A DNA stretch of 64,000 nt from Thalassobacillus devorans (GCF_900176565.1 NZ_FXEH01000004.1:512186-576185); one strand, 5' to 3'; shown: positions 17,233 to 26,253, counted from the first letter of the stretch. Made by a program: numbers and translations. Notes: generated by a model not told the origin, from the letters alone.

Positions 17233-18161
17233 TCTCCGTTGTCGTACCCATCTACGGTTGTGAGGCATGCCTGGAAGAATTATATACGCGTATTAAAGAC
17301 ACGATGAGTTCGATACCGATGAACTTTGAACTGATTCTTGTCAATGACGCCAGCCCGGATGATGCCTGGCCGACTATCCAAAAACTCCACCACCAGGACC
17401 CGAGAGTAAAAGGTCTCAATTTATCGCGAAACTTCGGTCAGCACCATGCAATTACCGCAGGTCTCGACCACACCAACGGCGATTGGGTAGTAGTCATGGA
17501 TTGTGATTTACAGGATCAGCCGGAAGATATCGCGAAACTATATGGAAAAGCTCAGGAAGGTTATGATGTCGTCTTCGGTTCCCGGGAGGAGCGTCAGGAC
17601 CACGCCTTGAAGCGGATGTCTTCGAAACTTTTTTATAAAGTATATGACTACCTGACGGAGCGATCTTCCGACCATACAATCGCTAATTTCAGCATCAGCC
17701 ATAAAAAAGTAATCAAAAGTTTCCGCCAAATGCGCGAGCAGAACCGATTGTTTCCGTTGTTCATTCAATGGATGGGATATAAGTCGACGAGGATAGTCGT
17801 CAACCATAATAAACGGGAGCATGGGAAGTCATCGTATAACCTGAAAAAATTAATCAGTTTGGCGACAGACGTTATCATTTCTCAGTCGAACAAACCGCTC
17901 CGGTTATCGATTCAGTTCGGTTTCTTCATATCACTCATCTCCTTCCTGTATGGGTTATATTTGATCTTTAAATACTTTGTCATGGAGTATCATGTGGCAG
18001 GCTGGACGAGTGTGATGGTTTCGATTTATTTTATCGGCGGTTTGGTATTCTTCAATTTCGGGGTGCTCGGACTATATATCGGAAAAGTATTCAACGAAAC
18101 AAAAGGGCGACCATTATACATTATAAGTGAAACAACAGAAGACGAAGAAGGCATGAGGTGA
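17229..18161 (+). CDS. Polyprenyl-phosphate sugar transferase (GT2, CsbB/ArnC/GtrB type)
   Basis: A GT2 glycosyltransferase of 310 residues. It has the N-terminal catalytic fold (ISVVVPIYG, then VVMDCDLQDQPE with the DxD-like motif) and two C-terminal membrane segments (about residues 225-250 and 265-290). This is the layout of CsbB, ArnC and GtrB, which load a sugar from its nucleotide onto undecaprenyl phosphate. The GTG at 17229 overlaps the rfbB stop as GTGA and has GGAGG upstream; the ATG at 17211 lies before that site and is less likely. It probably loads the deoxy-amino sugar made by its neighbours. Confidence 0.85.
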   Translation: MISVVVPIYGCEACLEELYTRIKDTMSSIPMNFELILVNDASPDDAWPTIQKLHHQDPRVKGLNLSRNFGQHHAITAGLDHTNGDWVVVMDCDLQDQPEDIAKLYGKAQEGYDVVFGSREERQDHALKRMSSKLFYKVYDYLTERSSDHTIANFSISHKKVIKSFRQMREQNRLFPLFIQWMGYKSTRIVVNHNKREHGKSSYNLKKLISLATDVIISQSNKPLRLSIQFGFFISLISFLYGLYLIFKYFVMEYHVAGWTSVMVSIYFIGGLVFFNFGVLGLYIGKVFNETKGRPLYIISETTEDEEGMR

Positions 18162-18166
18162 TTGAA

Positions 18167-18853
18167 ATGACAAACTACTTACGAGAAGCGCCATGGGATC
18201 GACGGAATTTCGGGATGGATACCTATGAAGTGACGTCACCTGAAGAAGAAGCGTTAAAAGAAACAGATGAGACACCAGGGCATTTCACATTGAAGGTGGA
18301 CCCGATGGTTAACAAGAAGCCGATTTTGGAGCATGGTTTCTTTTATGCAGACACTTTGATTACCCCGGTCTGTAAAAAAGATCAGCTGGTAACCTTCACT
18401 GAAAATCAGTTCGGCATTACCCGTGATGGAAGTTTTGATACGATCGTCTCGTTTTCCGAAGGTGCTTTCAAAATGGGGCGTTATCATCGCGACTTCCACG
18501 TGAAGACAGAAACAGCTGAACAGCGGTACATCAACTGGCTGCGGGATCTATATGAAGCGGACCAGGTGATGTTCCTTACGTATGAAGGGGAGATCGCTGC
18601 CTACTACGCCTATCAGGACAATTCGATTTTACTGATCGGGATGGATGAAAAATTACGCGGAAAAGGACTTGCCAAACCACTCGTAAGCAAAGCGTGTGAG
18701 GTATTATTTTCTTATGGCCATGAAGACCTGAAGACTTCGGTCTCAGCCATTAACTTCCCATCGATGCAAATGTTTTATTCCCTTGGGTTCAAAATGAAGC
18801 AGGCAGTGGATGTCTATCATAAGTGGAATGCGGATGTGTCTGACGGCGTATGA
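18167..18853 (+). CDS. GNAT N-acetyltransferase, WecD-like
   Basis: A 228-residue protein. The N-terminal half contains a segment starting WDRRNFGMDT, as in dTDP-fucosamine acetyltransferase WecD. The GNAT fold in the C-terminal half has the acetyl-CoA loop EKLRGKGLAKPLV and a terminal NFPSMQMFYSLGFK. In E. coli, WecD acetylates the 4-amino group of dTDP-4-amino-4,6-dideoxygalactose made by WecE, and a WecE homologue lies two genes on. The ATG at 18167 follows GAGGTG by 6 bases. The acetyl acceptor is inferred. Confidence 0.75.
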   Translation: MTNYLREAPWDRRNFGMDTYEVTSPEEEALKETDETPGHFTLKVDPMVNKKPILEHGFFYADTLITPVCKKDQLVTFTENQFGITRDGSFDTIVSFSEGAFKMGRYHRDFHVKTETAEQRYINWLRDLYEADQVMFLTYEGEIAAYYAYQDNSILLIGMDEKLRGKGLAKPLVSKACEVLFSYGHEDLKTSVSAINFPSMQMFYSLGFKMKQAVDVYHKWNADVSDGV

Positions 18854-19221
18854 TGATGGGCTATTTTTATATTTTTTCAACCATCCTATTTACGGTGTAT
18901 GGCCAGCTGATTCTGAAATGGCGGATTGAAAAGTATGGCAGTTTGCCGGAAGAGCTTAAAGACAAAATCGTATTTTTGTTTCAGCTGCTGCTAGATCCAT
19001 TGATTCTTTCCGGGTTTTTATCGGCGTTCGTTGCATCGATTTTCTGGATGGCGGCGATGACCAAATTTAACATCAGCTATGCGTACCCGTTCATGAGTCT
19101 TTCGTTTGTCCTGGTTTTCCTTTTATCCGTCGTGATGTTCGGGGAGCCAGTCACCCCGCAGAAAGTAATTGGGCTGGGCTTAATTGTGTTGGGTATTATC
19201 GTAACGAGTCAATCTATTTGA
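18850..19221 (+). CDS. Small multidrug-resistance-fold flippase (ArnE/F-like)
   Basis: A 123-residue membrane protein with four hydrophobic segments, in the EamA/SMR fold. The stretch YAYPFMSLSFVLVFLLSVVM and the end LGLIVLGIIVTSQ are typical of ArnE/ArnF and related subunits that flip aminoarabinosyl lipid carriers. It starts inside the stop of the acetyltransferase gene (ATGA overlap). In this operon it most likely flips the polyprenyl-linked sugar made by the GT2 enzyme to the outer face. The flipping role is inferred. Confidence 0.75.
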   Translation: MMMGYFYIFSTILFTVYGQLILKWRIEKYGSLPEELKDKIVFLFQLLLDPLILSGFLSAFVASIFWMAAMTKFNISYAYPFMSLSFVLVFLLSVVMFGEPVTPQKVIGLGLIVLGIIVTSQSI

Positions 19222-19231
19222 GGTGTTAGCA

Positions 19232-20362
19232 ATGATTCCATTCAATAAACCATGTGTAACAGGAAAAGAAAATGACTATATTCAAGATGCCATCAACAAC
19301 GTGAAACTATCCGGAAACGGTCCGTACGGGAAGAAATGTTCTGAATGGCTGGAGTCCTATTTGAAGGCAGAGAAGGTGTTATTGACACCTTCCTGTACCC
19401 ATGCCCTGGAGATGACAGCCTTGCTTATCGACATTCAGGAAGGGGATGAAGTGATCATGCCTTCCTACACGTTCGTTTCGACAGCGAATGCGTTCGCCCT
19501 TCGAGGAGCTCATATCAAATTCGTCGACGTTGAACCGGAGACAATGAATATCGATGCTTCACGAGTAGAGGACGCAATCACTGACCGGACGAAGGCAATT
19601 GTGGTAGTCCATTACGCCGGAGTAGCCTGTGATATGGATACCATTATGGCAGTTGCTGAGAAGTATAACCTTTATGTCATCGAGGATGCTGCCCAGGGGC
19701 TGCTCAGTTCTTATAACGAAAGAGCGTTGGGTACCATTGGACATTTCGGGGCATTCAGTTTCCATGAAACGAAAAACTACACGTGTGGCGAAGGCGGGGC
19801 GTTGATCATCAATGAGCAACGTTTCATCGACCGTGCTGAAATCATTCAGGAAAAAGGGACGAACCGCTCCCAGTTCATCCAGGGCAGGGTGGATAAATAC
19901 ACATGGCGTGACATCGGTTCTTCCTACCTGTTAAGCGATTTGAATGCGGCATACCTATATGCCCAGCTCCAGGAAGCAGAAGCCATCAATGACGATCGGC
20001 TTGCTGTGTGGCAGGCATACTGGGAAGGGTTGAAGCCACTTACGGAGCAGGGAGTAATTGAACTTCCAACGGTTCTGGAAAACAGGGAACACAATGCCCA
20101 TATGTTTTATATCAAGACGAAAGATGAGCCGGAACGAAAGCGGCTGATCGAGCACTTGAAGGAACACGACGTTATGGCTGTCCCTCACTATGTTCCGCTT
20201 CATTCCTCTCATGCGGGAGAAAAGTTTGGAGAAATGAGCGGCCCTGATGTCTATACGACTAAGGATAGCGAGCGTCTGCTCCGTCTACCACTGTATTACC
20301 AAATGGCGAAAGAGGATGTCGGTCATGTTGTCCAACAAATTCGAGCTTTTTACGAAGCATAA
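19232..20362 (+). CDS. wecE: dTDP-4-amino-4,6-dideoxygalactose transaminase (WecE/RffA family)
   Basis: A PLP-dependent DegT/DnrJ/EryC1 aminotransferase of 376 residues. It starts with IPFNKPCVTGKE, as WecE/RffA proteins do. The catalytic lysine is in FSFHETKNYTCGEGGAL and the PLP aspartate in VIEDAAQG. It should aminate dTDP-4-keto-6-deoxyglucose to dTDP-Fuc4N using glutamate. The ATG at 19232 is supported by GAGGTG. The 3' end overlaps the next gene by 38 bases. The match to WecE over its length is strong by eye; the symbol is by homology. Confidence 0.88.
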   Translation: MIPFNKPCVTGKENDYIQDAINNVKLSGNGPYGKKCSEWLESYLKAEKVLLTPSCTHALEMTALLIDIQEGDEVIMPSYTFVSTANAFALRGAHIKFVDVEPETMNIDASRVEDAITDRTKAIVVVHYAGVACDMDTIMAVAEKYNLYVIEDAAQGLLSSYNERALGTIGHFGAFSFHETKNYTCGEGGALIINEQRFIDRAEIIQEKGTNRSQFIQGRVDKYTWRDIGSSYLLSDLNAAYLYAQLQEAEAINDDRLAVWQAYWEGLKPLTEQGVIELPTVLENREHNAHMFYIKTKDEPERKRLIEHLKEHDVMAVPHYVPLHSSHAGEKFGEMSGPDVYTTKDSERLLRLPLYYQMAKEDVGHVVQQIRAFYEA

Positions 20363-22028
20363 ACTATTAGTGATCGCCTCTTTGATTTTGGCAGCATATT
20401 TGCTGCCTTATTATCTTTTAGGCGAAGATACCCACATTAGAGTCCATGATAATCTCGATTCTAATATCGTCTGGTTCAAGCTGGTAGTAGAAAATAATTT
20501 AATTTTTGCTTCACCGAATGAAATGCTGCCTAGTATCATCAATGGACTTCCGAGAAGTGCTCTGCCATCAGGGCTTGATGCAATGGTCTGGCTGTATGCT
20601 TTGTTTGAGCCTTTTACGGCTTACACACTCAATCAGACCATTATGCGCGTTGTAGCACTGTTTGGGATGTATTTTCTACTGGCTTATTATTTTGAAAAAC
20701 AGACAGGTACATGGACAAATTACCAGTTGCCGATTACGGGAGCTGCCTTGACGTTTGCGCTGCTTCCATATTGGCCGTCCGGCGCTCTTTCTATGGCGGG
20801 GATGCCGCTTGCTTTGCTAGCATTCATGAAAATTCGTGAATTCGGCAGACATGCAAAGAAACGATACTGGCTCATGCTTGTACTTATCCCGTTCCATGCC
20901 AATTTCATTCTGGCATTTTCTTTTTTTATCTCAATCATTGGTGTCGTCTGGCTGATAGATTGGATTCGCTATAAACAGTTCAACTGGCCATTTTTCAATT
21001 CGATAGTATTGATGACCAGTATTTTTCTGATTAAAAATTATATGGTCATCTACTCGATGTTTCTGGACAGTGAGTATGTCCCTCACCGGGAAGAATTTGA
21101 ATTGGGAGATAAAGATGCAGTTGGTGCTTTCCAGCTGGGGATTGAAAATTTTCTCTTTGCCCATACCCATGATGAAACTTTTCATTATCGATTCATCTTC
21201 CCGGCGGCAATGGCTGCGATTCTTCTTGCTGTATGGAAGAGGATGGTGCCAAAGCTGCTCATATCCCTGTTGGCAGCTAATTTAATTCTGTCCATTTGGT
21301 ATGGCTATTGGTACTGGGAAGGCTGGCGTGTACCAAAAGATACGATTTCTCTGTTGAACAATTTCAACTTCAGCCGTTACCACTTTCTGCATCCATTACT
21401 CTGGTATGTTGTTTTTGGGCTTGCTATGGGAATCATCCAAAAAAGGGTGTTTTTAGGTAAATTTATTGTACTAATGCTCATTCTTAGCCAGATTGCTATA
21501 TTATTCCCGCTTGGCGAAGAATCGAAGTACAGCGAGTTTGATTCTTTTACGTATAAGGAGTTTTACTCAGAAACACTCTTTGACGATATTAAAGAATATA
21601 TCGGAGAGGATCCTTCTGATTATCGAGTCGTGTCAATTGGGATGCATCCGACGATTGCCCAATACAATGGCTTATGGACCTTGGATACCTACAACACGAC
21701 CATCCCGCTATCTTACAAGCATTCCTGGCGGGAAGTAATAGCTCCGGAATTGGAAAAGAACGGATCGCTCGAGCATTATTTCGATACATGGGGAAGCAGG
21801 CTGTACTTGTATGTCGATGAGTTGGGAAAGAACTATGATTTTACAAAAGAAAGTGACAAGCAGATTGAACAGCTCGATATTAACACGGAGCATCTCGCAA
21901 GTATGGGCGGGAAGTATATTCTATCTGCAGTTCCGATTCAAAATTATGAAGAAAATAATCTCACATTTGAACGTGTATTTGAAAGTCCCTCCTCACCATG
22001 GAGAATTCATTTATATAAAATTGGATAA
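20325..22028 (+). CDS. YfhO/DUF6044-like GT-C membrane glycosyltransferase
   Basis: A 567-residue protein with about ten to twelve hydrophobic segments, then a soluble C-terminal part (from about residue 390). The first outside loop holds acidic residues (HIRVHDNLDSN), as expected of GT-C enzymes that use polyprenyl-linked sugars. Length and pattern resemble YfhO/DUF6044 proteins, partners of CsbB in lipoteichoic acid glycosylation. The start at 20325, inside wecE, follows GAGG by 9 bases. As the last gene of the sugar operon it is the obvious candidate for final transfer to the surface polymer. The family call is moderately sure. Confidence 0.7.
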   Translation: MLSNKFELFTKHKLLVIASLILAAYLLPYYLLGEDTHIRVHDNLDSNIVWFKLVVENNLIFASPNEMLPSIINGLPRSALPSGLDAMVWLYALFEPFTAYTLNQTIMRVVALFGMYFLLAYYFEKQTGTWTNYQLPITGAALTFALLPYWPSGALSMAGMPLALLAFMKIREFGRHAKKRYWLMLVLIPFHANFILAFSFFISIIGVVWLIDWIRYKQFNWPFFNSIVLMTSIFLIKNYMVIYSMFLDSEYVPHREEFELGDKDAVGAFQLGIENFLFAHTHDETFHYRFIFPAAMAAILLAVWKRMVPKLLISLLAANLILSIWYGYWYWEGWRVPKDTISLLNNFNFSRYHFLHPLLWYVVFGLAMGIIQKRVFLGKFIVLMLILSQIAILFPLGEESKYSEFDSFTYKEFYSETLFDDIKEYIGEDPSDYRVVSIGMHPTIAQYNGLWTLDTYNTTIPLSYKHSWREVIAPELEKNGSLEHYFDTWGSRLYLYVDELGKNYDFTKESDKQIEQLDINTEHLASMGGKYILSAVPIQNYEENNLTFERVFESPSSPWRIHLYKIG

Positions 22029-22029
22029 C

Positions 22030-22077
22030 AAAAGAGCTGTATTCGGCCATCTTGATGGTCAAAATACGGCTCTTTTT
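22030..22077. terminator. Bidirectional terminator after the sugar operon
   Basis: AAAAGAGCTGTATT at 22030-22043 pairs with AATACGGCTCTTTT at 22063-22076, with an inner GGCCATC/GATGGTC stem. It also serves the minus-strand gene ending at 22081. Confidence 0.9.
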
Positions 22078-22080
22078 CTG

Positions 22081-22434
22081 TTATGAATTTTCTTCAAGGA
22101 CATTATAAATCGTGGGGAGGAGGTTATAGTAGCGGGGCTTTAAGAGGAAATGATCCACATTATATTCCATTGATAATTTGAGTGTATCTTCATCATGATG
22201 GTGCAATACAATGATCACGCTTGCATCTTTTGCGAGGCTATTCACCTCAGGCAATATGGAAAAGCATGATTCATCCAACAGGATGACATTGATGTTATGT
22301 TCATTCAGAAGGGATTTTAAATTGGAAATGTCCTGGCCCTCACAATGGCTGAATATACCTTCATCAGAAAAAACATGCTGAAGGTGTTCGAGGTCTGACG
22401 AATTTTTGGAAAGTATTAAAATGCGTGGTTCCAT
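22081..22434 (-). CDS. Stand-alone receiver-like domain protein
   Basis: A 117-residue protein with the CheY-type receiver pattern: a hydrophobic first strand (RILILS), a putative phospho-acceptor Asp54 in VILLDES, and a C-terminal lysine in LLKPRYY. No output domain is attached. The first-strand acidic pair usual in receivers is missing (SKNSSD), so phosphorylation is doubtful. The ATG at 22434 follows AAAGGAGGAG; the TTG at 22452 lies within that site. No kinase is near. Function unknown. Confidence 0.6.
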   Translation of the reverse strand: MEPRILILSKNSSDLEHLQHVFSDEGIFSHCEGQDISNLKSLLNEHNINVILLDESCFSILPEVNSLAKDASVIIVLHHHDEDTLKLSMEYNVDHFLLKPRYYNLLPTIYNVLEENS

Positions 22435-22613
22435 TGATGCTCCTCCTTTCAAGGGCCCGTAGTATATAACGGTTAAAGTAGGATGACTCAGAAAAATGGA
22501 GGAAAAAGCGCACTTAAGAGCAATTGCAACATTGACGTTGCCATTAGATTTCCTACGACCCTTCTTCCATGCTAACAGACATAAGGCGTCAATTAAACCG
22601 TCATTTGTACCAG

Positions 22614-23695
22614 CTATCTGTGGGACGGATGTGTCAGTGTACTAAGCACTTTCAATAAATTGATGTTGGACCCTGCAAGCAGCTTTCGTACCGGCTTGTA
22701 ATGCAAATATTTTGTAATTAAATCCAGCTGATCATTACTTAAGGCTTCCAATTTTCTTCGTAGGGTCAGCGAATCGTGATAGTTCTGATATAGGACCTGG
22801 ACATCTTCTTCATAATTGCTGAGGCCGCAAAGGTCATGAGCAGCATAAATGCCGGTCAGTATCGAAGTGAATTGGCCAAATCCAAGGAAAGGATTGATGG
22901 CCCCAAGACAGTTGCCCACAAAGAAAGTATTCCCTATTCGTGGGTATTTACTTTTTCCGATTACATAATTATCAAGATCGAATTGCTGGTTAACACTTAA
23001 TTTCTGTTTAAGCGTTTGTTCTGCTTTTCCATGGATAACTTTCCAAAGCTTATTTTTGTCGATTGCCAGGTTTTCTTTATATTTCGGATAAACTAAAACG
23101 AGGTGCCCTTCGGTATTGGAAAACGGGAGGAAGTAAACCATTCCTTTCGGGACAAGCTCATTGTCATACCAGGTATGCACTTCATTATGGACAAAATCAC
23201 CCTTGACTATTGCACCTGCAAACGTAGCTTTAAACGCTGTATCGAAGGATTGGATGCTTTGCGTGTCAAGAGGATCTCCAGTAGCCAGGACCACGTGGGT
23301 GTATTTTTTCGAGATCTCTTCATATTTGACTTGCTTTTCAAGTGGATCGGGCTTTTTACTTGTTCTGCCAGCTGCCTTTCATAAGAATTCTTATCTTTTC
23401 CACGTTTATTGGTATAACCCAAATGACCTTCCAGAAAGGAAGTTTCGTTCGGCGAATGGACAAATATCTTTTGAATATTGGTAGTGGGCTTTAAGTGGAT
23501 ATCGTGTGTTTCTGATAAGTATTTAATGGCGTCATCGATAGGCCTATGCAAAAGCGGGGACATCGCTTCCCCAATCAACGGGCGGTCGCCAACTTTTTTT
23601 CTCTTTTCAAAAATATCGGGGGAATACCCGTGCTTTTCCAACGTGAGGGCGCACGATAATCCTGCTAAGCCAGCACCTATAATTGCAATATTCAT
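22614..23695 (-). pseudogene. FAD-dependent oxidoreductase, frameshifted
   Basis: Two overlapping frames make one flavoprotein of about 360 residues related to geranylgeranyl-reductase/halogenase-type monooxygenases. The N-terminal part (from the ATG at 23695, ribosome site GGAGGACGAG) holds the FAD motif IAIIGAGLAGLSCAL; the second frame holds VVLATGDP and FFVGNCLGAINPF. The break is at a run of five T at 23353-23357 (five A in the gene). One more A there restores a continuous reading EQVKKPDPLEKQVKYEE and onward. It may be a real single-base deletion, a phase-variable tract or a sequencing error. Confidence 0.8.
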
Positions 23696-23800
23696 ACACT
23701 CGTCCTCCTCCATTACATTTTCTGCTGTAAGGATTGGTTTTATACGTTAGTTATAATTGCTGGTCATGTGAAGAAACTAAGGGAGAAGGAGGTTTGACGT

Positions 23801-24010
23801 ATGAAAAAACAACGTAAAAATAATAACTATCAAAATCAAAAAACGGAACAATTCACCGACGGGGCAGCCATCACCCATGAACAAGTCTCCGATACGCTGA
23901 CAGAGGGTACAATTGATGGTCAAATCGATCAGGTTGACGAAGATGGAAAGCTTATCAGCCATGACGGTGAAGCATTGAAAAGGATGAACCCCGATGGGAA
24001 GAAGAAATAA
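23801..24010 (+). CDS. Small hydrophilic protein, sporulation-linked by context
   Basis: A 69-residue polar protein with a basic, Asn/Gln-rich start and an acidic middle. A strong ribosome site AAGGAGG stands 7 bases before the ATG. It overlaps the start of a spore-protein gene by 17 bases, so the two are probably co-expressed in the forespore. I do not recognise the family. Confidence 0.65.
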   Translation: MKKQRKNNNYQNQKTEQFTDGAAITHEQVSDTLTEGTIDGQIDQVDEDGKLISHDGEALKRMNPDGKKK

Positions 24011-24260
24011 GATCCTTGTTCCGGAAGCGCGGGAAGGTCTGGATCAGCTGAAAGAAAAGTTATTGAATGAACGTTACGGTACGAGTGACAAATACGAAAT
24101 GGCAAAAGAACAGGGGCTACCGTTGTCAGAAGGATATAATGGGGAAATTAAAGCAAAGGACGCTGGGAGAATGGGGGGCGCCATCGGCGGCAGTATGGTA
24201 AGAGAACTGGTCAAAATGGCAGAACAGCAGCTGGGACAAAATAAAGAACAGCACAAGTAA
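23994..24260 (+). CDS. Small acid-soluble spore protein, alpha/beta type
   Basis: An 88-residue DNA-binding spore protein. The C-terminal half (about residues 55-82) reads KDAGRMGGAIGG then MVRELVKMAEQQLG, matching the conserved helix of alpha/beta SASP. The N-terminal VPEAREGLDQLKEKL matches the first helix, and the start MGRR resembles SspF. Such proteins coat and protect spore DNA and are degraded at germination by the Gpr protease. The insert between the two helices is longer than in SspA/B. It is coupled to the gene before it. Confidence 0.85.
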   Translation: MGRRNKILVPEAREGLDQLKEKLLNERYGTSDKYEMAKEQGLPLSEGYNGEIKAKDAGRMGGAIGGSMVRELVKMAEQQLGQNKEQHK

Positions 24261-24278
24261 TTCCTGTGCTGTTCTTTT
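24243..24278. terminator. Terminator
   Basis: AAAGAACAGCACA at 24243-24255 pairs with TGTGCTGTTCTTT at 24265-24277. It follows the spore-protein gene and may also serve the convergent protease gene. Confidence 0.85.
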
Positions 24279-24288
24279 CTTTCCGCTA

Positions 24289-25305
24289 TTAAGGCTGCAT
24301 GGACTTGATTTTGGCTTCATTTCTGGCAATGGTCGCTTGCCAGTCCTGGGTATATACACTAAGAATGTCGTTGATCTTATCAATAAGCCCAAGGCGTACC
24401 AGACCATTACCTTCTGCTTGTTTCGAATAGCCAAGCGGCATCGTACGCTTGATGAGCTGAGCGTAGAGTTCTGGCTCGGTAAGCTTTCGCTGGAATTGTG
24501 ATTCTGCTAAATTGATCAGCAGCGCAAGGGCTCCGGATACATGAGGAGTTGCCATCGACGTACCGCTTAGCCGGGCATATTCTCCATTGAGATAAGTAGA
24601 AAGAATATTTACTCCAGGGGCTACTAGATCAATCTCATTATTTGTATTCGTAAAGTCGGCCATTTTCCTGTCAAAGTCGATCGCGCCAACCTGTATCACT
24701 TCGTTATAGGCGCCAGGATAGCCGAACTCATCGGTATCTTCCCGTCCATCACCGGCATTGCCGGCTGCACAAACAACGGCAATATCCTGATTGACCGCAT
24801 GCTTGATAGCCTCATGAAGTTCCGGAATATCGCGGGGACCGCCAAGGGACAGGGACATGACTCGTACACGTTCACCAGCAGGGCCTTCCCAGTTGGTGGC
24901 ATACTCAATTGCATCAATGATCCAATCCATTCTTCCTCTGCCGCCACCCGATAATACTTTCAATATAAGAAGGTCTGACTGAGGAGCGACTCCGACAACT
25001 CCAGTTCCATTCTCTGTTGCAGCAATGGTCCCAGCTACATGTGTCCCATGTCCATTGTTATCTTCAAAGTTGTTTTCATCACCATCATAATCGGTCGTGA
25101 AGTTTTTTCCAGCAATGATTCTATCTTTTAATTCAGGATGATCGGTTTGACAACCCGTATCAATTACCGCAATGACATTTCCTTTACCCTGTTCGGTCTG
25201 ATCCCACAATAGCGGCGCCTCGATCATTTCTACACCTTCCGGGACGTTAGATGATAAGGGCAGGACTTCTTCCACTTGAAAGGGAATCAGTTTAAGCTCG
25301 TCCAT
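24289..25305 (-). CDS. isp: Intracellular subtilisin-like serine protease
   Basis: An S8 peptidase of 338 residues with the full catalytic triad: Asp in [16 protein letters not shown], His in [12 protein letters not shown] and Ser in [16 protein letters not shown]. There is no signal peptide. The short N-terminal extension carries KLIPFQV, the inhibitory LIPY-type motif of intracellular subtilisins. Proteins of this group are major cytoplasmic proteases of stationary phase and sporulation. Two palindromes lie upstream (25332-25357) and may control it. Confidence 0.9.
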   Translation of the reverse strand: MDELKLIPFQVEEVLPLSSNVPEGVEMIEAPLLWDQTEQGKGNVIAVIDTGCQTDHPELKDRIIAGKNFTTDYDGDENNFEDNNGHGTHVAGTIAATENGTGVVGVAPQSDLLILKVLSGGGRGRMDWIIDAIEYATNWEGPAGERVRVMSLSLGGPRDIPELHEAIKHAVNQDIAVVCAAGNAGDGREDTDEFGYPGAYNEVIQVGAIDFDRKMADFTNTNNEIDLVAPGVNILSTYLNGEYARLSGTSMATPHVSGALALLINLAESQFQRKLTEPELYAQLIKRTMPLGYSKQAEGNGLVRLGLIDKINDILSVYTQDWQATIARNEAKIKSMQP

Positions 25306-25331
25306 TTGTCATCCTCCTTTTGATTACAAGT

Positions 25332-25357
25332 TTAGAATATTCTAACAATTAAATTGT
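25332..25357 (-). promoter_or_regulatory. Paired palindromes upstream of isp
   Basis: TTAGAATATTCTAA (25332-25345) and ACAATTAAATTGT (25345-25357) are both perfect palindromes, back to back. A possible minus-strand -10 (TACAAT) overlaps the second. They lie 27-52 bases before the isp start codon. An operator for a stationary-phase repressor is plausible but unproven. Confidence 0.35.
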
Positions 25358-25525
25358 ACCAAAACTGAGGAATGTTTTGTATGGGTCTAACCTCCCTCGT
25401 CGTAGGTATTAACACATGTAAAAAAATAAAAATACCGCGTTTGACTTTCGTTTAGAAGAGGAAGGATTTATACTAGAATAGGAGTCGGGAATAAAACGTC
25501 CTGACTTAAAAAAGGGATGAATGAA

Positions 25526-26242
25526 ATGGATAAACAATCCGTACAAGCTGATATAGCCAGCTACACAGGTAAACTGCTGAGGGATAACTTTGGAAAAGGA
25601 CCTTCCTCGGTATATGTTTCCATTGAAGAGCCGTATATCACCATCTATCTGCGTGAATTTTTAGCACCGATGGAGCGGGTGCTTGTCAAACAGAAGAATG
25701 ATATGAAAGTAGAAGAAACAAGGGATTTACTGATGGAAGAGCTGCTCCCTGATATCCGCGCAACGCTTCGTATGATGACCGGATATGAAATCGACGATGT
25801 ATTTTATGACTGGTCGCTGCCTAATCGTTCCGGAATGTTCCTGGGGGTTATAGCCAAAAAGGATAAGAATGAAGAAATTCATCTTTCTGATTACCCCGAC
25901 AAGGAAAAAATTCATGAGGAAATCATCCGGGTCAGTGAGCAGGCTGAAAAAGCTCCCACAAAAGTTGATTCTTTCATGCTGAACGATCGGACGTTAATGG
26001 TCGTCCGTGATGGCATTTTAGTTCGAATCGAGAAAGAATTGATTCGTTCCGGGTTCGGTGAAACGTTGAAGCTTACAAAAAGACAGCTAGAAAAAGGGCT
26101 GCTAAGTAAATCCTATTGTGAAAATATACTTGAAACAGAAGTCATCGATGTGTTTGTAGATTGGGACTTCCAGGAAGACAAAAGTTATATTGTATTTATT
26201 TTAAAACCGAAGAAGCCAGGTGGAAATGGGCCGGACAATTAG
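25526..26242 (+). CDS. DUF2294-type protein, two tandem domains
   Basis: A 238-residue soluble protein made of two copies of the DUF2294 (YbcI-like) domain, roughly residues 5-112 and 120-230. Each begins with a gKl-R-nFGkGP-like segment and continues with an ITIYL or LMVVR strand. The repeat TLRMMTGYEIDDVFYDW and LETEVIDVFVDW marks the same place in each copy. Biochemical function is unknown. The ATG at 25526 fits AAAGGGA better than the ATG at 25517, which overlaps it. Single gene with its own terminator. Confidence 0.7.
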   Translation: MDKQSVQADIASYTGKLLRDNFGKGPSSVYVSIEEPYITIYLREFLAPMERVLVKQKNDMKVEETRDLLMEELLPDIRATLRMMTGYEIDDVFYDWSLPNRSGMFLGVIAKKDKNEEIHLSDYPDKEKIHEEIIRVSEQAEKAPTKVDSFMLNDRTLMVVRDGILVRIEKELIRSGFGETLKLTKRQLEKGLLSKSYCENILETEVIDVFVDWDFQEDKSYIVFILKPKKPGGNGPDN

Positions 26243-26253
26243 AGTCGGACATA

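Noticed and set aside
22614..23713. Two separate flavoprotein genes
   Set aside because: The two frames overlap in one broken gene; one inserted A joins them into a continuous FAD enzyme.
25441..25474. Sigma-A promoter before the DUF2294 gene
   Set aside because: TTGACT and TATACT are 22 bases apart, too far for a normal promoter.
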